64,000 nucleotides of DNA from Thermoplasmatota archaeon (lineage in GTDB: Archaea > Thermoplasmatota > B47-G6 > B47-G6B > 47-G6). The stretch covers positions 1-64,000 of the forward strand of contig JAPDJS010000009.1 in assembly GCA_029258975.1 (NCBI GenBank). The letters run 5' to 3'. Below are positions 1 to 8,786 of the stretch, in pieces. A program made the translations under genes and the position numbers. The notes under the pieces are model-generated. The model saw only the letters and a list, made by a program, of their open reading frames with translations, did not search any database and was not told where the DNA came from. Position 1 is the first letter of the stretch. Every line of letters starts with the position of its first letter.

Positions 1-1
1 A

Positions 2-202
2 CAAGGAAACGCTAATTGGGAAGATCTTCAAGTCAAAGTAAACGGCCAAGAGCAATCAATCACAAAGTCAGGAGCCGTGCAAGCTGGTGACGTTCTTTCT
101 CTTACAGTTTCCAATGTAAGCTCTGGTGAGTCTATAACAGTACAAGTAATCCACAATCCAAGCAATAGCATTATATACGAAAACACGTTCACAGTACCTT
201 GA
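2..202 (+). CDS. C-terminal part of a pilin-like surface protein (partial)
   Basis: The open frame enters from the left edge and stops with TGA at 200-202, leaving 66 residues. The sequence reads as an alternating beta-strand domain: a V-K-V-N-G-Q-E strand, a turn AGDVLSLTV, then SITVQVIHNPSNSIIYENTF. The pattern 'GD.L.LTV...G.SITVQVIHNPS..IIY' resembles the C-terminal beta domain of archaeal type IV pilins and archaellin-like proteins, where the related motif VTIIHKPSG is common. The class III signal peptide that would prove this lies outside the window. The family call is by resemblance only; another secreted beta-sandwich protein is possible. Confidence 0.45.
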   Translation, partial: QGNANWEDLQVKVNGQEQSITKSGAVQAGDVLSLTVSNVSSGESITVQVIHNPSNSIIYENTFTVP

Positions 203-449
203 ATGTGACCTTTTTATTTTTACCTTTTACTTGATTTTCCTCTATCCACACCCGTTTTTACACTTTTTTAATCATTTTTATATATGCAAAAAATTGATAT
301 TTGGGTTTGTCTTATATCAGACTTCATTAAACTCTCAATAAAATCGCATAATCTACCTTAAATAGTAAATTGCACAATTCTTTTAAAGCTGGATTAACAT
401 ACATTATTTTGAGTCTCTCTAGACAAGTCAAAGTACAAACGGTGAGCTT
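203..449. other. Intergenic region with a possible promoter
   Basis: About 250 bases without a convincing gene. It is AT-rich, with a T-rich stretch just after the pilin-like stop (211-235) that could end its transcript. A TATA-like element, TTTTTATATATGC, lies near 273-285 on the plus strand. It would place a transcript start well upstream of the membrane protein gene at 450. Confidence 0.4.
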
Positions 450-980
450 ATGACGAATAAATACATATTTTACGGAGTTCTTGCAGGAGCTCTTGTAGGT
501 CTCTTCTGGGGGATAATTGCCATCGCGTATTCGAGCGAGCTTACAAACATGATGAAATATATCGTTGAAGAGACCTCTAGGCAATACAATGTTCCAGAAG
601 ATGAAATTCAAATTGCTGTAAAAAGTGTCGAAAATACCATGCGTTATGTAGCATACCTTCTTCCAATAAGCGGTTTAATTAACGGTATCATTTGGGGAGT
701 CATTGCTGGAGGCTTTACGCAAATCTTCGTTGACAAACTTAGAATAAAACCAGCAATCGCCGCATTTATGGGACTAATGATTCTGTTCTTTATAATGGCC
801 CTTGCAGTTTACTCTACAGAAAGATACACTGGAGGTCTCATTATAAGATCTCTAACAAAGTATATTCCAACGTGGCTTGTTCTAGGACCATACTTAAGTT
901 ACATAATCTTGTACATGGTATTCTGTTCAATTAAAGGTCCTTGGGAGACTTGGATTGAGGCTCCTCCCAAAAACTATTAA
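450..980 (+). CDS. Hypothetical integral membrane protein, four predicted TM segments
   Basis: This 176-residue protein is not recognised. Hydrophobic segments lie at about residues 7-27, 68-90, 98-118 and 138-160. A charged loop at about 30-65 (VEETSRQYNVPEDEIQIAVKS) separates the first two. The glycine-rich pairs GALVGLFWG and GIIWGVIAGG look like an internal two-fold repeat. The ATG is preceded by GGTGAG at a normal distance. The next gene (UPF0145) starts 24 bases downstream, so the two may be co-transcribed. No catalytic motif is visible, so a small channel or sensor role cannot be told apart from other options. Confidence 0.75.
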   Translation: MTNKYIFYGVLAGALVGLFWGIIAIAYSSELTNMMKYIVEETSRQYNVPEDEIQIAVKSVENTMRYVAYLLPISGLINGIIWGVIAGGFTQIFVDKLRIKPAIAAFMGLMILFFIMALAVYSTERYTGGLIIRSLTKYIPTWLVLGPYLSYIILYMVFCSIKGPWETWIEAPPKNY

Positions 981-1004
981 ATTTAACTTAAGGGGGTGAA
1001 AATT

Positions 1005-1337
1005 GTGGAGAAAGATGTTTTAATAAGCACTACCGAGATAATCCCCGGATATAAAATCGTTAAGGTATTGGGCGTTGTAAGTGGAAGCGTAGTTCTAGCA
1101 AGAAACCTAGGAAGGGATATAGTAGCAGGTTTGAGAAACATTGCGGGTGGCGAGGTAAAAGAGTATACAGAACTTATGGCAACGGCAAGAGACATAGCAT
1201 TGAAAAGGCTTAAAGAAAAAGCCCAAAAAATGGGCGCAAATGCTGTCATTGGTGTAAGGTTTTCTTCTTCTGCTATTATGAGCGGTGCCGCAGAAACATT
1301 GGTTTATGGAACAGCTGTTGTAGTAGAGCCGGAGTAA
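1005..1337 (+). CDS. UPF0145 / YbjQ-like putative heavy-metal-binding protein
   Basis: A 110-residue protein of the YbjQ family (UPF0145). The hallmarks are an N-terminal TTEIIPGYKIVKVLGVVSG strand pair, a middle helix with AR.IAL.RL...A..MGANAVIGVRF, and a C-terminal GTAVVVE strand. Family members form small pentameric rings. Their metal-binding label is a prediction, not a measured function. The GTG at 1005 is chosen because GGGGGTG lies six bases upstream; an earlier GTG at 996 is itself part of that ribosome binding site. It probably shares a transcript with the membrane protein before it. Confidence 0.85.
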   Translation: MEKDVLISTTEIIPGYKIVKVLGVVSGSVVLARNLGRDIVAGLRNIAGGEVKEYTELMATARDIALKRLKEKAQKMGANAVIGVRFSSSAIMSGAAETLVYGTAVVVEPE

Positions 1338-1341
1338 AATT

Positions 1342-1512
1342 TTATTTCTTGGTCTTGAATTCCGTGTACCCACACTTTCCGCAAGTCCATCGGTCTTTGT
1401 GTTCAGCTAAAAATACTCCTGGACCACACTTAGGACAGAATCTCCTTTTTCTTGCAATTTTTCCATCCTTTACTTCATAATACTTATATATGCTCTCAGC
1501 TCCCTTTGCCAT
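1342..1512 (-). CDS. rps27ae: Small ribosomal subunit protein S27ae
   Basis: This 56-residue gene starts at the ATG complementary to 1510-1512. The protein begins [19 protein letters not shown] and carries a four-cysteine zinc ribbon: RFCPKCGPG, then [12 protein letters not shown] near the C terminus. This is the archaeal S27ae core without the eukaryotic ubiquitin fusion. It directly follows S24e (stop to start gap of two bases) as the last gene of the rpo7-spt4-DPCK-S24e-S27ae operon, an arrangement conserved in many archaea. Confidence 0.97.
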   Translation of the reverse strand: MAKGAESIYKYYEVKDGKIARKRRFCPKCGPGVFLAEHKDRWTCGKCGYTEFKTKK

Positions 1513-1514
1513 GA

Positions 1515-1817
1515 TTAGGCACCCTCCTTGGCCTCTTCTAATAATCCATGCCTTCTGAGAATGTGTTTAGGCTCCACTTTCTTTAGATCTTCTAGAGTGT
1601 CATAGATCTTTACGTATGCCTTACTTACAGTCCAACCAAATCCTGTCCTTATATAATGTACGACGACTAAGTCCTTTTTGACGCCAAACTCCGAGGCTAT
1701 GAGGTTTCTCACGTCTTCCCTTGAGGGTGTTGCTGACTTTTTGTGCACTATTCTTGCATATATTTCGGTTCTTTTTAGTAGCGGATTATAACGCTTTGAC
1801 TCTATTGTGAGTTCCAT
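1515..1817 (-). CDS. rps24e: Small ribosomal subunit protein S24e
   Basis: A 100-residue S24e protein, starting [19 protein letters not shown], with the family motifs [25 protein letters not shown] and [15 protein letters not shown]. It is a normal archaeal length. The ATG overlaps the stop of the upstream dephospho-CoA kinase gene by one base, so the two are translationally coupled. It sits between the CoA kinase and S27ae. Confidence 0.97.
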   Translation of the reverse strand: MELTIESKRYNPLLKRTEIYARIVHKKSATPSREDVRNLIASEFGVKKDLVVVHYIRTGFGWTVSKAYVKIYDTLEDLKKVEPKHILRRHGLLEEAKEGA

Positions 1818-2335
1818 TAGAACACCTCCATCATATCGAGGATCTTGAGAGCGTTCTCTTTTAACAACTTGTTGATCTTTATAAATACTGCTCCCTCATC
1901 AGGCTGTCCATAGACAACCCAGCTATCCTCGGGAGCGTGTATTATTACAGGGATTACCGCAAGATCCTCTTCGCCCTCGATTACTATGAGTGAGGGTATT
2001 TTATTTTTAAATACCGCCTCAATAACCTTAATCAGCTCATCTGAAATTGTTCCCGGACTGTTTTTAACCTTAACTCTCCTATAGCTTGGTGGGACTCTCC
2101 TCAATATGTTCTGGTGGGCTGGAACCTCACTTCTCTTAGTTTTAAAATCTATAATAGCCAAAAATGGCATTTTACCACAAGAAATCGCTTTTAAGGTACA
2201 CACATCGCCAACCGTTATTAAGGTTCCGTCTATTTCATTATATTTTTCACAAATTTTTGTATCGTCTGTTATAAGCTCTCCAATCGGCTTTTTTAGCTCT
2301 TTTCTTAGATTTTCTGGAAGCCTGTATGAGGGCAT
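1817..2335 (-). CDS. GTP-dependent dephospho-CoA kinase (DUF359 family)
   Basis: A 172-residue DUF359 protein. This family was identified as the archaeal GTP-dependent dephospho-CoA kinase, which carries out the last step of coenzyme A synthesis. Visible motifs are GDVCTLKAI near residue 43, AIIDFKTKRSEV near 60, NSPGTISDELI near 92 and VIEGEEDLAVIPVI near 118, the last two holding conserved acidic residues of the fold. The family is unrelated to bacterial CoaE. The gene lies directly after spt4 and before S24e, the conserved archaeal neighbourhood. Function follows from the family; nothing here contradicts it. Confidence 0.93.
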   Translation of the reverse strand: MPSYRLPENLRKELKKPIGELITDDTKICEKYNEIDGTLITVGDVCTLKAISCGKMPFLAIIDFKTKRSEVPAHQNILRRVPPSYRRVKVKNSPGTISDELIKVIEAVFKNKIPSLIVIEGEEDLAVIPVIIHAPEDSWVVYGQPDEGAVFIKINKLLKENALKILDMMEVF

Positions 2336-2337
2336 CC

Positions 2338-2586
2338 TTATTCCAGCTCCACCGCAAACATGCCCTCTGAGTCCTCTTCAATGTTTCTATACTCCTTGAG
2401 AAGCTTCCATGCTCTGGACTTTTTATGGTTAATTATGATGAGTCTTCCAGTCCAATGAGTACTCCTTGGTCCTTCGGAATGGCAAATTGGGCAATTCACA
2501 TCATTTAGATGTTGTGGAAAATATTCTTCATCAAAAATAAACCCACATTCACTACAAGCTTCATATCTAGTTTCTCCACGAGGCAT
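2338..2586 (-). CDS. spt4: Transcription elongation factor Spt4 (RpoE'')
   Basis: An 82-residue Spt4/RpoE'' protein. Four cysteines form its zinc finger: CSECGFIFDE near residues 11-14 and NCPICHSEGP near 32-35. The family signature W.GRLIIINHKKSRAWKLL follows. Spt4 pairs with the NGN domain of Spt5 to make the archaeal processivity clamp partner. This matters here because the Spt5 of this genome (59806-60741) has a large insertion in that domain. The gene is in an operon with rpo7, three bases downstream of it. Confidence 0.95.
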   Translation of the reverse strand: MPRGETRYEACSECGFIFDEEYFPQHLNDVNCPICHSEGPRSTHWTGRLIIINHKKSRAWKLLKEYRNIEEDSEGMFAVELE

Positions 2587-2589
2587 TTA

Positions 2590-3171
2590 TTACCCCTCCT
2601 CAGATTTTCTGCGCCATTCTTCTTTACCCAACCCTGGAGTACGCATTGATAGTCCTATGCGCCATGGTCTAAGTCTCCTCATCTCTGTGATTTTATATGT
2701 CATTTCAAAATTCTTGTTCTTAGAGAGAGATACTATTCTTGCTCTCACTTTATCGCCTACATTAACAGTATACTTTGTAGTTATTCCCCTTACCCCTCCG
2801 CTAGAAAATTGGAATTTATCATCGTAAATTTGGCTTACGTGTAGTAGTCCTTCTACTACTCCAAAGTTTACTATAAGACCCAAACCTTCAATAACCCTTG
2901 TGACAATACCATCAAACACTTCCTTAAGTTCTGGATTGAAAACGATCATTTTCACGTTTACCTTTTGATAAATGTTTGGATCTCCGAAGGTTATGAGTCC
3001 ATCGCCCACGGGTTCAACATCCAAGACCATTACTACAATTCCTAACCCTTCCATATACGGCATTTTTATGAGCTTATCCATGACTAGTTCCCAGCAAACC
3101 TTTTTCGGGTCTTCCGATATTCTCGTTGGCGGTATTAACACAGTATCCTCAACCGTGACAAGCTTGTACAT
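2590..3171 (-). CDS. rpo7: RNA polymerase subunit Rpo7 (RpoE')
   Basis: Rpo7 (RpoE'), the stalk subunit that pairs with Rpo4. The protein starts MYKLVTVEDTVLIPP. It has the N-terminal tip domain to about residue 80 and a C-terminal S1/OB domain (FDGIVTRVIEGLGLIVNFG..EGLLHVSQI) from about 85 to 175. The start at 3171 is preferred over one nine codons earlier because GAGGTG lies nine bases before it. This gives 193 residues, close to the usual length. It is the first gene of the five-gene minus-strand operon down to S27ae. Confidence 0.96.
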   Translation of the reverse strand: MYKLVTVEDTVLIPPTRISEDPKKVCWELVMDKLIKMPYMEGLGIVVMVLDVEPVGDGLITFGDPNIYQKVNVKMIVFNPELKEVFDGIVTRVIEGLGLIVNFGVVEGLLHVSQIYDDKFQFSSGGVRGITTKYTVNVGDKVRARIVSLSKNKNFEMTYKITEMRRLRPWRIGLSMRTPGLGKEEWRRKSEEG

Positions 3172-3267
3172 GATTATATGCACCTCTAGTTTATTCATGA
3201 CTATGAGAAGGCTCTATTGAAAAGCGTCAAGGTAATCTATAACGGGTTACAATTTAAAAGTTTCCTT

Positions 3268-3280
3268 AAAATAAAAAAAA
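3268..3280 (-). terminator. Oligo-T terminator after the pyrophosphatase gene
   Basis: On the minus strand a run of eight T then ATTTT follows the pyrophosphatase stop within 7-20 bases. Archaeal intrinsic termination relies on such T tracts without a hairpin. Confidence 0.5.
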
Positions 3281-3286
3281 TTAAGT

Positions 3287-5335
3287 TCAAAGGAATATGG
3301 GTGCAAATAGTAGCGCAACAACGCTCATTAGCTTTATAAGGATGTTCAGCGAAGGTCCTGCAGTATCTTTTAGGGGATCTCCTACAGTATCTCCCACAAC
3401 TGCCGCCTTATGTGGTTCACTCCCTTTTCCTCCAAGATTTCCTTTTTCGATATACTTCTTCGCGTTATCCCAAGCTCCCCCAGCGTTTGCCATATAAACT
3501 GCTAGAAGGAATCCGGAAGCAGTAGCTCCTATAATGAATCCTCCTACAGCCTCCTTGCCGAGGAACGGTACAAGACCTACGACTATAGGAGCTAATATCG
3601 CGCTTACAGTTGGGGCTATCATTTCTCTTAATGCCGCCCTCGTTGATATATCAACACATCGTGCGTAATCAGGTTTGGCTTTTCCTTCAAGTATCCCCGG
3701 AATTTCTTTAAATTGCCTCCTAATTTCATTAACCATCTCCATCGCAGCACGTTCTACAGCCTTAATAGCCATTGAGCTAAATATAAATGGCATCAGCGCT
3801 CCTAGGAATATTCCAGCAACTATTGAAGGGTTGGTAATTGCAATATTCTCATTTGCCAAGTAATTGCTGTAATTTGCAAAGAATGCCAATGCTGTGAGCG
3901 CTGCGCTTCCAATCGCAAATCCCTTTCCAATGGCAGCTGTTGTGTTGCCAACGGCATCTAATGATTCTGCCTTCTCTCTTATGTCCTTACCTAATTTTGC
4001 CATCTCTGATATTCCTGCCGCATTATCAGCAATAGGTCCATAGGCATCCATGGACATTGTCATTGCCAAAGTGCTTAGCATTCCCACTGCCGCCATTGAG
4101 ATGCCATATATCCCAATAAGATAGTATACGGATATCATTACTATGGCTACAGAAACCATTGGGATAAACGTGCTGAACATTCCTACGGCCATGCCAGCTA
4201 GGATGTCCGTTGCAGGTCCGGTTGTAGCTGCTTTAGCCACTTCTTGGGTAGGCTTGTATTGGTCGGAGGTGTAATACTGGGTTGAGAATCCTATAATTAT
4301 TCCCACAAGGAGACCAAGAACTAAAGAGATAAACGCTCTATACCATGTAAATGTTACCTGGATTTTTGATACAGGATCTGTTATAATTTCTGTAGGTAGG
4401 ATTTTATAGGCTGCAATGCCAGCAATAAGTGCCGTTAAAAATACACTGACAAGAGTGCCGAGGTTTAATGCTTTGAAAACGTTTTCTCCCTTATAATTCG
4501 CTGTGATTAATATTCCTAAAATAGACGCTACAATTCCTGCGGCTGCAACAAGAATAGCATACTCAGCATATTCTCGAAGACCCAAAACTACGCCTAAAGC
4601 AATAGTGGCAATTACAGAACCCACGTAAGACTCATACAAATCAGCACCCATTCCTGCTACATCTCCCACGTTGTCACCAACGTTATCTGCTATTACTGCA
4701 GGATTTCTAGGATCATCCTCCGGAATTCCTGCCTCTACCTTCCCTACAATGTCTGCACCAACATCAGCAGCTTTAGTATATATTCCTCCTCCAACTCTAG
4801 CAAACAACGCTATAGACGATGCTCCAAATGAAAATCCAAACAATATAATAGGCAATTTAGCAGTATCTTTGGAGAAGGCTATATATGCAATAGAGACTCC
4901 TAGAAGTCCTAGACTAGCAACGCTCAGCCCCATTACAGCTCCACCAGTAAAAGCCACTTTTAGGCCCGCAGGGGTTCCTCTCTTCAACGCATTAGCTGTT
5001 CTTACATTAGCCAATGTAGCAGCTTTCATACCAAAATATCCTGCAGAAGCAGATAGTATTCCACCAAAAACGAAGGTAAATGCCGTTCGATAATCTAAAC
5101 CATAATTAGAGAACATAATTCCTGTAACCAGTAAAATTATGAACATTAATACGAGATAAATCATTAGCGTCCTGTATTCTCTTCCAAGAAATGCAGCAGC
5201 CCCTTCTCTGATGTATGATGCTATTTTGCTCATTTCTTCTGTTCCTTCCGGCTGTTTGTTAACCCACATATAAAAGTATATTGCCAGAGCCATCCCTATT
5301 GTTCCCGTGATTAGGCCCGCCAAAGCATAATTCAC
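3287..5335 (-). CDS. hppA: Membrane-bound ion-translocating pyrophosphatase, K+-dependent type
   Basis: A 682-residue membrane pyrophosphatase that couples PPi hydrolysis to H+ or Na+ pumping. Signature motifs are [31 protein letters not shown], and near the C terminus [12 protein letters not shown] and [21 protein letters not shown], which supply the Mg-PPi ligands. The motif [10 protein letters not shown] has Ala where K+-independent enzymes have Lys, so the K+-dependent subgroup is inferred. About 16 hydrophobic segments are visible. GTG at 5335 is preferred because GAGGAGGTGG ends five bases before it; the longer open frame would add a polar N terminus. Which ion is pumped cannot be read here. 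Confidence 0.95.
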   Translation of the reverse strand: MNYALAGLITGTIGMALAIYFYMWVNKQPEGTEEMSKIASYIREGAAAFLGREYRTLMIYLVLMFIILLVTGIMFSNYGLDYRTAFTFVFGGILSASAGYFGMKAATLANVRTANALKRGTPAGLKVAFTGGAVMGLSVASLGLLGVSIAYIAFSKDTAKLPIILFGFSFGASSIALFARVGGGIYTKAADVGADIVGKVEAGIPEDDPRNPAVIADNVGDNVGDVAGMGADLYESYVGSVIATIALGVVLGLREYAEYAILVAAAGIVASILGILITANYKGENVFKALNLGTLVSVFLTALIAGIAAYKILPTEIITDPVSKIQVTFTWYRAFISLVLGLLVGIIIGFSTQYYTSDQYKPTQEVAKAATTGPATDILAGMAVGMFSTFIPMVSVAIVMISVYYLIGIYGISMAAVGMLSTLAMTMSMDAYGPIADNAAGISEMAKLGKDIREKAESLDAVGNTTAAIGKGFAIGSAALTALAFFANYSNYLANENIAITNPSIVAGIFLGALMPFIFSSMAIKAVERAAMEMVNEIRRQFKEIPGILEGKAKPDYARCVDISTRAALREMIAPTVSAILAPIVVGLVPFLGKEAVGGFIIGATASGFLLAVYMANAGGAWDNAKKYIEKGNLGGKGSEPHKAAVVGDTVGDPLKDTAGPSLNILIKLMSVVALLFAPIFL

Positions 5336-5810
5336 GAAGCCCACCTCCTCTTGAAAATTTGATAATGAACACAAACTTGGCAAAAGGATACGCTCTTCTG
5401 TATAATTTGACCATGACTCCATTAAAATCTATTGTCGATAAGATAAATACTTTTTGGTATACTCAAAGCTGATGTTTTATTTAAAATCGTAAATACTCCT
5501 CAAAATAAAATGTCTTTCTAAAAGATATCAGAAATATTAGGTCAAACTCAGAAAAGTAATTTTATTCATAGAGTTTCAGGGACCTATAGTAATTACATAA
5601 TAATTGTTTCTTCCGCGGCCATAATGGGCTCAAGGTTCTTTCACGTATCCTTGCATATCTGCATATAAGCATATTTAAATATACTTAGCAACTCATTATA
5701 TAATATTGTCACAAAGGATGATTTGAATCTCAGAATCCTCCAAAAAGGCTTCATAGATGGTTCTACGGAGGTCACAAATTTTAGAGAATTTTCCCTGGTG
5801 GTGATGGAAG
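5336..5810. other. Divergent promoter region
   Basis: About 475 bases separate the start of the pyrophosphatase (minus) from the transducer (plus). No gene is visible. AT-rich elements include GCATATTTAAATATAC at about 5668-5683, a plausible TATA box for the transducer with a leader of roughly 110 bases. The near-repeat TATCTGCATATAAGC lies just before it. Nothing else stands out. Confidence 0.4.
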
Positions 5811-7094
5811 TTGGCTAGGGCTAAATTGTCTTTAAAAGCTATGGCATTTATACTTGCAATCTCATCTGGTTTATCTGTTTTGATCTCTTATATTATCCTC
5901 GAACATTTGCAAGCTGGCTTATTCGTTAAGTTTTCTGTACCCATGGTTATTCTCATAATAGTGCTAATAATATCGGCCATATACGTTAAGAAGGAAGAAA
6001 ATATTAGAAAAGAAGTTCTTAAAGCACTTCAAAAACTAGGTTCGGGTGACTTTACCGGCTTGGATTTGCTCAGAGAGATCTCTAAAAAGACTACTATAAA
6101 AGAATTCCAAAGCTTCGCAGAGGGTATACTAATCCTTCAAGAGAATGTTAGAGAGATTATCGAAAGTACTATGAAGCTATTTAATGAGGTTAAAAGTAAA
6201 AATCAGGAGCTGTCTACTAGGATTAAAGCCATTAGCACTAATGCAACAAATATAGCCCAAAGTGTTGAGAAGTTTGCATATACGACCCAAGATGCTGCCG
6301 ACAGAGCCATAAGAGTAAGTGAGAGTACTGAAAATGCCATTTCAACATTAACTGAGCAAATTGAGAGACTTAACGAATCTTCTCAACAAATGAGGAGATC
6401 TTCGGACGATCTTAAAGAGGCCTTGTCCGATATTGAGGAGCTTCTTGGTAATATTAAGAGAACAAAAGAAAATCTAGGTGAGATTTTAGATAGGGTTAAG
6501 AGCTTCGAAGACTATGTCAGGAAAATTAGTTCAACAACACTCTCGATAAAGGATATTGCTGATCAAACAAATATCATTGCAATTAATGCTGCAATAGAAG
6601 CTGCTAGGGAAGAAAGTTCTGGTTCTGGAGGTAGTGTCTTCACAATAGTTGCTGAGGAAGTCAGAAAGCTTGCTGAAACCTCAAAAGAAATGGCCTCTGA
6701 AATTGAAAACGCTATAAAGAACATAACAGAAATATCGGAAAGCAATGTAAAGTTCATAGAGGAAAGTTTATCTCAAATTGGAGATGTTATTTCGCAAGTA
6801 GAACAAACATTCCGTGAAATTTCGAATATTGGATCCCGTATAATTGAAATTGCAGAAACCGCAGAAAAAATAGCAGAAGAGCTCTCTACCCAAGGCCTTA
6901 ATACGATGAAGTCTATTAGAGACAATATAAGTGAGCTTACTTCAATGTTCGAAGAGCTTACTAGTACAGTTCAAGAGATAAATAGTATTATGCAGGAGCT
7001 CACGGCAAACATTAAAGAAATGAGTGAGGCATCAGACACGTTAGATATGAGTGTTCTTGATCTCAAGAGTTCTCTTGAGAGATTTAAAGCCTGA
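5811..7094 (+). CDS. Methyl-accepting chemotaxis-like transducer without an extracellular sensor
   Basis: A 427-residue transducer. Two TM segments (about residues 10-29 and 41-58) are separated by only about a dozen residues, so there is no extracellular ligand domain. A HAMP-like linker, long heptad-repeat coiled coil and the signalling tip follow: DIADQTNIIAINAAIEAA at about 250-267, then FTIVAEEVRKLAETS. The TTG start is preceded by GGTGGTGATG. No che or archaellum genes lie in the window apart from the pilin-like tail at the left edge. It may sense membrane state or a cytoplasmic signal, or act through a distant CheA. Confidence 0.93.
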   Translation: MARAKLSLKAMAFILAISSGLSVLISYIILEHLQAGLFVKFSVPMVILIIVLIISAIYVKKEENIRKEVLKALQKLGSGDFTGLDLLREISKKTTIKEFQSFAEGILILQENVREIIESTMKLFNEVKSKNQELSTRIKAISTNATNIAQSVEKFAYTTQDAADRAIRVSESTENAISTLTEQIERLNESSQQMRRSSDDLKEALSDIEELLGNIKRTKENLGEILDRVKSFEDYVRKISSTTLSIKDIADQTNIIAINAAIEAAREESSGSGGSVFTIVAEEVRKLAETSKEMASEIENAIKNITEISESNVKFIEESLSQIGDVISQVEQTFREISNIGSRIIEIAETAEKIAEELSTQGLNTMKSIRDNISELTSMFEELTSTVQEINSIMQELTANIKEMSEASDTLDMSVLDLKSSLERFKA

Positions 7095-7111
7095 TTTTTC
7101 CTTTTTATTAA
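7095..7111 (+). terminator. T-rich terminator after the transducer
   Basis: The stop codon is followed at once by TTTTTCCTTTTTATTA. This fits an archaeal oligo-T terminator. The 17-base gap to the convergent racemase gene leaves no room for anything else. Confidence 0.45.
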
Positions 7112-7855
7112 TCATTTTCTAGCATGTGGTGGAAGTATTTCTTCAACAGATATTTCGCCATATGAAAACTTTATTGCGTCCATTGCAGCCACATCTAGCG
7201 GGTCTACCGTATCAACGTATTTTTTGAATTTATCTTTTAATACTGAGAGTTCTGTGCACCCGAGAATGACTACGTCAACCTCTGGTACCTTTTCCAGTAT
7301 TATTTCTATCTCTTCCTCTGTTACCTCTTTTCCCGCCTTTACTTTATCATATATTATTCTCATCAGATCCTCTTTTACATCACTCTTGGGAATTATGAGG
7401 TTCACTCCTACAAATTCATTAGCCCTTTCGTAGACTTTAGAAATATATGTTCCTAATGTTGCAAATAAAATAATTCTGCTATACTCTCTAGAAGCTTCTA
7501 GAAGTGTCCTGTATGGCATATGATATATGGGTATTGATGATTCCCTAACCAAATATTCATAAAAAGCATGAGCCGTGTTACATGGAATAAATACTATATC
7601 TGCACCAACTTTTTCCAGTTTTCTTATACCTTCGATTAACTTTGGCCTAGGATCCCTGCCTAAGCCCTTTATATAGGCAGTTCTGTCCGGAACCCTTGGG
7701 TCATTTATTACTATTATTGGAACATGATCTTGATCCTTCTTTGCTCTACGATTATACGTAATTATTCTATACTCGAGATCTGCTGTAGCTAAAGGTCCCA
7801 TCCCGCCCAATATTCCAATAATCCTCCTAGTGTCTTCTAAAGTGTTCCCATCCAC
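7112..7855 (-). CDS. Aspartate/glutamate racemase family protein
   Basis: A 247-residue protein of the Asp/Glu/hydantoin racemase superfamily. It opens with IIGILGGMGPLATADL. The two expected catalytic cysteines are in IPCNTAH (about residue 92) and VVILGCTELSVL (about 199). The GGMGP motif and the paired cysteines match aspartate racemase, which interconverts L- and D-aspartate without a cofactor. GTG at 7855 is taken because GGAGGTG lies seven bases upstream. It overlaps the thiL stop by 29 bases and ends the minus-strand operon beginning with the nitrilase. Substrate choice within the superfamily is not settled by sequence. Confidence 0.88.
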   Translation of the reverse strand: MDGNTLEDTRRIIGILGGMGPLATADLEYRIITYNRRAKKDQDHVPIIVINDPRVPDRTAYIKGLGRDPRPKLIEGIRKLEKVGADIVFIPCNTAHAFYEYLVRESSIPIYHMPYRTLLEASREYSRIILFATLGTYISKVYERANEFVGVNLIIPKSDVKEDLMRIIYDKVKAGKEVTEEEIEIILEKVPEVDVVILGCTELSVLKDKFKKYVDTVDPLDVAAMDAIKFSYGEISVEEILPPHARK

Positions 7856-8786
7856 GACCTTTCACCTCCATTATTTTTTCATCTTTCTTCACATATACTC
7901 CTCTCCCTTCCTTCACTTCACCCACTACAGTTATGTCTATCTCTAAATCCTCCCTTATTTCTTCTATTCTATCCAAAATTTCCGGTTTAGACGTCATGAC
8001 AAGTTCGTATTCCCCACCACCAAAGAATACGTGGTTAAAAACTTCTTCTGACGAGAAATTTGTAATAAGCCACTCGTCTTTCGGTATGGAGTCGTAGTCT
8101 ACTACTAATGCTACTTCCGAATCCTTAGAGATTGTCTTCAAAGATTCGTATAAACCATCTGAGGAGTCTATTGATGCTGTTATTATTCCCAAAGATGTTA
8201 ACACAACTCCCTCCCAGACTCTAGGTCTGGGCTTCATAAGTTTTTCCCTTAATTTATTTGGTACACTTTCTCCGCCTAAAATTTTCTTTAAAACTCCAGA
8301 AGGAGTTCCGAACGTCCCTGTAACTATGATTACATCCCCAGGTCTTGCGCCTGACCTTGAGACGTAAGATTTTTTCTCTGTAATGCCCATAACAAATACA
8401 TCTGCCGAAAATTTTTCGCCAAAATTTAGGTCTCCACCGTCTAATTTTGCTCCAAAAAGAGATGCACACTCATCAACCCCTTTTAAAAAAGATAAAAGGT
8501 TTTCTACATCAAAATCTTCAGAGACAAACACGGAGGCTAGGACGCTAATTGGAAATCCTCCTTTAGCTGCAATATCACTCAAAGAGGATGCGCAAGAGTA
8601 CCATCCAGCCTCATAATAAGTCATTCCAGGTGGAATGTCTGTATCTTCGTGTATTCCATCAACAGTTGTAAGAATATAATAATTTCCAAATGGGATGGGT
8701 GCACAATCATCTCCCAAAAGATGAGAGGGAAGCTCTTTAACTATTTTTTCTAATATTTTCTGTTCACCCAATTCCTTCACTTTCAT
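7827..8786 (-). CDS. thiL: Thiamine-monophosphate kinase
   Basis: A 319-residue ThiL, which phosphorylates thiamine monophosphate to the diphosphate cofactor. Family motifs are LLGDDCAPI near residue 24, TTVDGIHEDTDI near 40, SLSDIAAKGG near 69, LDGGDLNF near 115, the glycine-rich VTGTFGTPSGVL near 155 and ASIDSSDGLYESL near 205. It overlaps the asparagine-synthase-like gene by 23 bases and the racemase by 29, so the operon is tightly packed. No other thiamine gene is nearby. Confidence 0.93.
   Translation of the reverse strand: MKVKELGEQKILEKIVKELPSHLLGDDCAPIPFGNYYILTTVDGIHEDTDIPPGMTYYEAGWYSCASSLSDIAAKGGFPISVLASVFVSEDFDVENLLSFLKGVDECASLFGAKLDGGDLNFGEKFSADVFVMGITEKKSYVSRSGARPGDVIIVTGTFGTPSGVLKKILGGESVPNKLREKLMKPRPRVWEGVVLTSLGIITASIDSSDGLYESLKTISKDSEVALVVDYDSIPKDEWLITNFSSEEVFNHVFFGGGEYELVMTSKPEILDRIEEIREDLEIDITVVGEVKEGRGVYVKKDEKIMEVKGRGWEHFRRH

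Noticed and set aside
4671..5093. 140-codon plus-strand frame inside the pyrophosphatase gene
   Set aside because: Antisense shadow of a GC-richer coding stretch; no recognisable domain and no ribosome binding site.
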